DNA of 26,515 nt from an uncultured Sutterella sp. (GTDB lineage Bacteria > Pseudomonadota > Gammaproteobacteria > Burkholderiales > Burkholderiaceae_F). The stretch spans positions 1 through 26,515 of the forward strand of contig UQNA01000038.1 in assembly GCA_900542195.1 (NCBI GenBank), read 5' to 3'. Shown here piece by piece: positions 24,733 through 26,515 of this stretch (the stretch's first letter is position 1; each line of letters begins with the position of its first letter). The notes under the pieces are model-generated. The model saw only the letters and a program-made list of their open reading frames with translations. It searched no databases and was not told the DNA's origin. A program made the position numbers and the translations under genes.

Positions 24733-24795
24733 GAAAGCCCGTAAGATCGGGCTTTCTAAGCCATAAAATTGTATAAACCCCAATTATCAGGGGTT
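24733..24795. other. Two adjacent strong hairpins, possible small RNA or leader structure
   Basis: GAAAGCCCG (24733-24741), six-base loop, CGGGCTTTC (24748-24756), then 19 bases later AACCCC (24776-24781), eight-base loop, GGGGTT (24790-24795). Both stems are perfect. Neither is followed by a T run on either strand, so they are not simple terminators. They lie about 155 bases upstream of the Sel1-like gene. Confidence 0.4.
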
Positions 24796-24950
24796 CCCGT
24801 AGTTTGTAAAATCAGTCCCGAATGCTCAAACCATAATTAAATTGAACAGATTTGCAAGAAGTGGCTCTGTAGGTTTTTCCTTTCTGACCTTTTAGATGAA
24901 TGTAGTGCGTTGGAACACTTTGCGTCTGTCTTAAAGCTGAGGGAAGGTTG

Positions 24951-25781
24951 ATGAAAAACACAAAAATAATAACTTTGGGTATTTTCTTGTTTGCGGTATC
25001 CATGACGGCGAGCGCAACGGCGCTGCCCTTAGAAGACTTAAAGACTGCTTGTAACGGTCCCGCAACCTCTGCCAACAGCCTCGCCTGTATCAAATTAAGT
25101 CGTACCTTGTTGAAAGCCAACCGCGTTTTTCTGGCTTTAAGCTATGCCCATAAAGGAGCTAAGTCCGGCAACCCGGATGCTATGTATATTGCGGCAAAGA
25201 TTTATGTCACTCGTTGGAAAGAACTCGGCATCACATATCAAGAAGGACTGAAATATTCCCAAGCTTTGGCCAAGGACAGCTGCGAAAAAGGAAGCGGAGA
25301 GGGATGCAGTCTGTATGCCTACAATCTTCCTGCAGATGATACGAAAAACAAGGTGAAGAATTGGAAACTTGGTTGCGAAAGAAAATCTGCTGTCGGATGT
25401 TTTTTTCTGGCCAATTACCAAGATCGAATTGAAAATTTAAGCAAAGCCTGTGAATACAGCGAAAGTGACTCTACGCTTGGTAGTAATTTTTGTTTGGATT
25501 ATGCCGAAGCCTTAGAAAAAGATTCGAAGAGCACCAAGACTCAGATTCAGGATGCGTTTGATAAAGCTTGTACGCTTGGCTACCGCTACGGTTGTTATAA
25601 AGCGGCATCTCTTCGAGAAGAACAAAAAAGTCCTGAAACCGAACTGCTTCTCCAGCAATACGGGAAGGTATGTATCCCAGTTCCTGGGTTGTGGTCTCAA
25701 AAATATTACAACGATGCTTGCAAACGCTTAAGAGAAGTGCAGAAGAAGACTGAGCAGTCAAAACTTCGTATGCCGGATTAG
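24951..25781 (+). CDS. Secreted cysteine-rich Sel1-like repeat protein (Hcp-like)
   Basis: 276 residues from ATG 24951; an in-frame TTG directly before it is a poorer start, and GAGGG lies seven bases upstream. Signal peptide about 1-24 (ends ASATA). The mature part is helical repeats, several with a Cys pair: 34/46, 111/119, 142/150, 167/181, 207/215 and 241/257. Three pairs have the C-x7-C spacing of the Helicobacter cysteine-rich (Hcp) proteins, in which the Cys pairs form disulfides between the two helices of each Sel1-like repeat. KGAKSGNPDAMYIAAKIY (68-85) is a typical Sel1 repeat without Cys. Probably periplasmic or secreted and disulfide-stabilised; partner and role are unknown. Confidence 0.82.
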   Translation: MKNTKIITLGIFLFAVSMTASATALPLEDLKTACNGPATSANSLACIKLSRTLLKANRVFLALSYAHKGAKSGNPDAMYIAAKIYVTRWKELGITYQEGLKYSQALAKDSCEKGSGEGCSLYAYNLPADDTKNKVKNWKLGCERKSAVGCFFLANYQDRIENLSKACEYSESDSTLGSNFCLDYAEALEKDSKSTKTQIQDAFDKACTLGYRYGCYKAASLREEQKSPETELLLQQYGKVCIPVPGLWSQKYYNDACKRLREVQKKTEQSKLRMPD

Positions 25782-26072
25782 AGCCTCATGAAAGATTCCT
25801 CCAAGTACAGCAAATGGCAGATTAACCTCCTTTTCCCATTAGCTCTTCCAACTGACTGAGTCCAAAGAGGCATGGCTTGGAGATTCAAGGTTTATCCTTC
25901 AAGACTAATTAGAATTAAAGAGAGGGTTAACTACGGGTGAATCTTCTCACTGGAAATTTTTGAAAGTTCTCCTCGCTTTTTTAGTTTTGCTGCCAAAACA
26001 GGTGGGTGTTGTTTCATATAGACGTCATTTATTGACACAATAGGATAAATCTATTGCTGTCATACTTTATTT

Positions 26073-26143
26073 TTAGTCCCACGTTTATGGGAGTCTATTT
26101 TCTGACTAAAAAATAGGTGTAATAAAAGAACCTATTAGTCCCA
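26073..26143. repeat. Direct repeat TTAGTCCCA and nested inverted repeats
   Basis: TTAGTCCCA occurs at 26073-26081 and 26135-26143. GACTA-AAAA-ATAGGT (26104-26118) is inverted as ACCTAT-TAGTC (26130-26140), an 11-pair stem with a four-A bulge, so the second repeat copy is part of the stem. The first copy pairs with TGGGA nearby. The structures could be alternatives to each other. Confidence 0.45.
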
Positions 26144-26216
26144 GCGGGTATTTCGTTAATGTAAAAAAAATCAAAATAAACAAATACATCCACATAAAAT
26201 TTTCTAGGGAAAATAC

Positions 26217-26226
26217 GGGGGGGGGG
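26217..26226. repeat. Poly-G tract (G10)
   Basis: Ten consecutive G residues in an otherwise AT-rich stretch, 114 bases upstream of the ATG of an exported protein. Such mononucleotide runs are prone to slipped-strand length change. It is not inside any open frame that I can see. Confidence 0.9.
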
Positions 26227-26300
26227 TAGAAATTAGTATCGCCTGTTTTTTTGTTGAAAGAAAGAGGGCTTTGGTAGGACAATAGTAAAAAATTAATACA

Positions 26301-26321
26301 ATTTAATAATAACTATTAAAT
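26301..26321. repeat. AT palindrome before the last gene
   Basis: ATTTAATA (26301-26308), five-base loop, TATTAAAT (26314-26321): an eight-base perfect inverted repeat ending 19 bases before the ATG at 26341. Could be an operator or a leader hairpin. Confidence 0.5.
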
Positions 26322-26340
26322 AGAAAAGCTGAGGTAAAAA

Positions 26341-26515
26341 ATGGATATTAACGCCTACCCCAAGGGATGTTTTGCTTCATTCAAGCGTCACACTAATACA
26401 AAGAGAACGACTTTTGCTATGAAATTGCTGAGTGGGGCAGTTTCTGTTGCTATTGGAGCTTTTGGAGTTTCAGGGCAAGTTAGTGCTTTTCCTGGCACAG
26501 ACCAATTTAAAAAAC
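26341..26515 (+). CDS. Exported protein with extended signal peptide, 3' part beyond window
   Basis: Only 58 codons are visible, from ATG 26341 with GAGG about nine bases upstream. A long basic n-region (1-28, with FKRHTNTKRTT) precedes a hydrophobic core (LLSGAVSVAIGAFGV) and a cleavage site after QVSA (residue 49), then FPGTDQFKK. Signal peptides of this length are common in large autotransporters and adhesins of proteobacteria, so I infer a surface protein, but the passenger is not visible. The upstream region holds a G10 tract and hairpins, which hints at variable expression. Confidence 0.65.
   Translation, partial: MDINAYPKGCFASFKRHTNTKRTTFAMKLLSGAVSVAIGAFGVSGQVSAFPGTDQFKK

Larger units (their letters stand above)
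24484..24950. other. 467-base gap with hairpins, no gene recognised
   Basis: Apart from the terminator at 24496-24538 and the two hairpins at 24733-24795, I see nothing coding here on either strand. The 24600-24720 part is AT-rich without clear structure. A minus-strand frame at 24812-25120 is a shadow of the next gene. Confidence 0.5.
25782..26340. other. 559-base AT-rich gap with repeats and homopolymers, no gene recognised
   Basis: A 23-codon frame at 25788-25859 (MKDSSKYSKWQINLLFPLAL...) might be a gene fragment but has no ribosome binding site. From 26040 the region contains inverted repeats, a nine-base direct repeat, a G10 tract and a palindrome next to the start of the last gene (listed separately). 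It looks like a long regulatory leader or a recombined junction. Confidence 0.5.

Noticed and set aside
24812..25120. Minus-strand frame overlapping the Sel1-like gene start
   Set aside because: It overlaps the signal peptide of a well-supported gene and has no family features.
26040..26330. CRISPR array in the repeat-rich end region
   Set aside because: Only two copies of a nine-base repeat and unequal inverted repeats are present; there is no regular repeat-spacer pattern and no cas gene.

Overview
The window looks like a chromosomal segment of a gut-associated betaproteobacterium of the order Burkholderiales, most likely family Sutterellaceae (Parasutterella, Sutterella or Turicimonas type). 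The evidence is the order mrcA / aroK-aroB-dgt / gltB-gltD / mlaFEDACB, which I know as a Burkholderiales gene neighbourhood, together with a secreted FAD-dependent reductase of the kind that is expanded in this gut lineage and a moderate base composition. The genus assignment is inference; no rRNA is present.

Layout. 1-2181 (minus): the N-terminal 727 residues of penicillin-binding protein 1A, running off the left edge. 2276-5045 (plus): aroK-aroB-dgt, a tight operon ending in a pair of oppositely directed hairpins. 5128-6791: a LysE-type exporter divergent from a LysR regulator. 6792-7555: about 760 bases without a confident gene, containing a sigma-54-like promoter followed by a well-placed ribosome binding site and an unassigned 87-codon frame. 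7556-8539: an EamA-type permease. 8675-9373: a RAYT-family (REP-associated tyrosine transposase) protein that has lost its HUH histidines, followed by a GGGACA/TGTCCC palindrome. 9517-16145: gltB-gltD plus a hotdog thioesterase, ending at a terminator. 16291-17808: an exported FAD-dependent reductase with its own terminator. 18013-19620: an AAA-ATPase/PD-(D/E)XK protein of the DUF1703 type. 19899-23656: the complete Mla lipid-transport operon (F-E-D-A-C-B). 23896-26515: an accessory tract with a small secreted Adhesin_E-like protein, a secreted cysteine-rich Sel1/Hcp-like repeat protein, several unexplained hairpins, a run of ten G residues, and the start of an exported protein with a long signal peptide cut by the right edge.

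How the genes work together. The core genes cover envelope building (PBP1A, Mla), aromatic amino acid supply (AroK, AroB), dNTP control (Dgt) and ammonia assimilation (GltBD). The insertions between these conserved blocks are two small-molecule transporters with one regulator, a respiratory-type flavoprotein, a domesticated transposase and a nuclease-like ATPase; they make up the strain-specific part.

The observations I would follow first are: a 13-bp stem that pairs the gltB ribosome binding site with an upstream sequence; the RAYT protein without its metal-binding histidines beside a REP-like palindrome; a G10 tract about 115 bases upstream of an exported protein (possible phase variation); the exported flavoprotein lacking the usual fumarate-binding residues; and the sigma-54-like promoter in front of an orphan frame. 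I did not find a CRISPR array, tRNA, rRNA or a clear multi-gene defence system.
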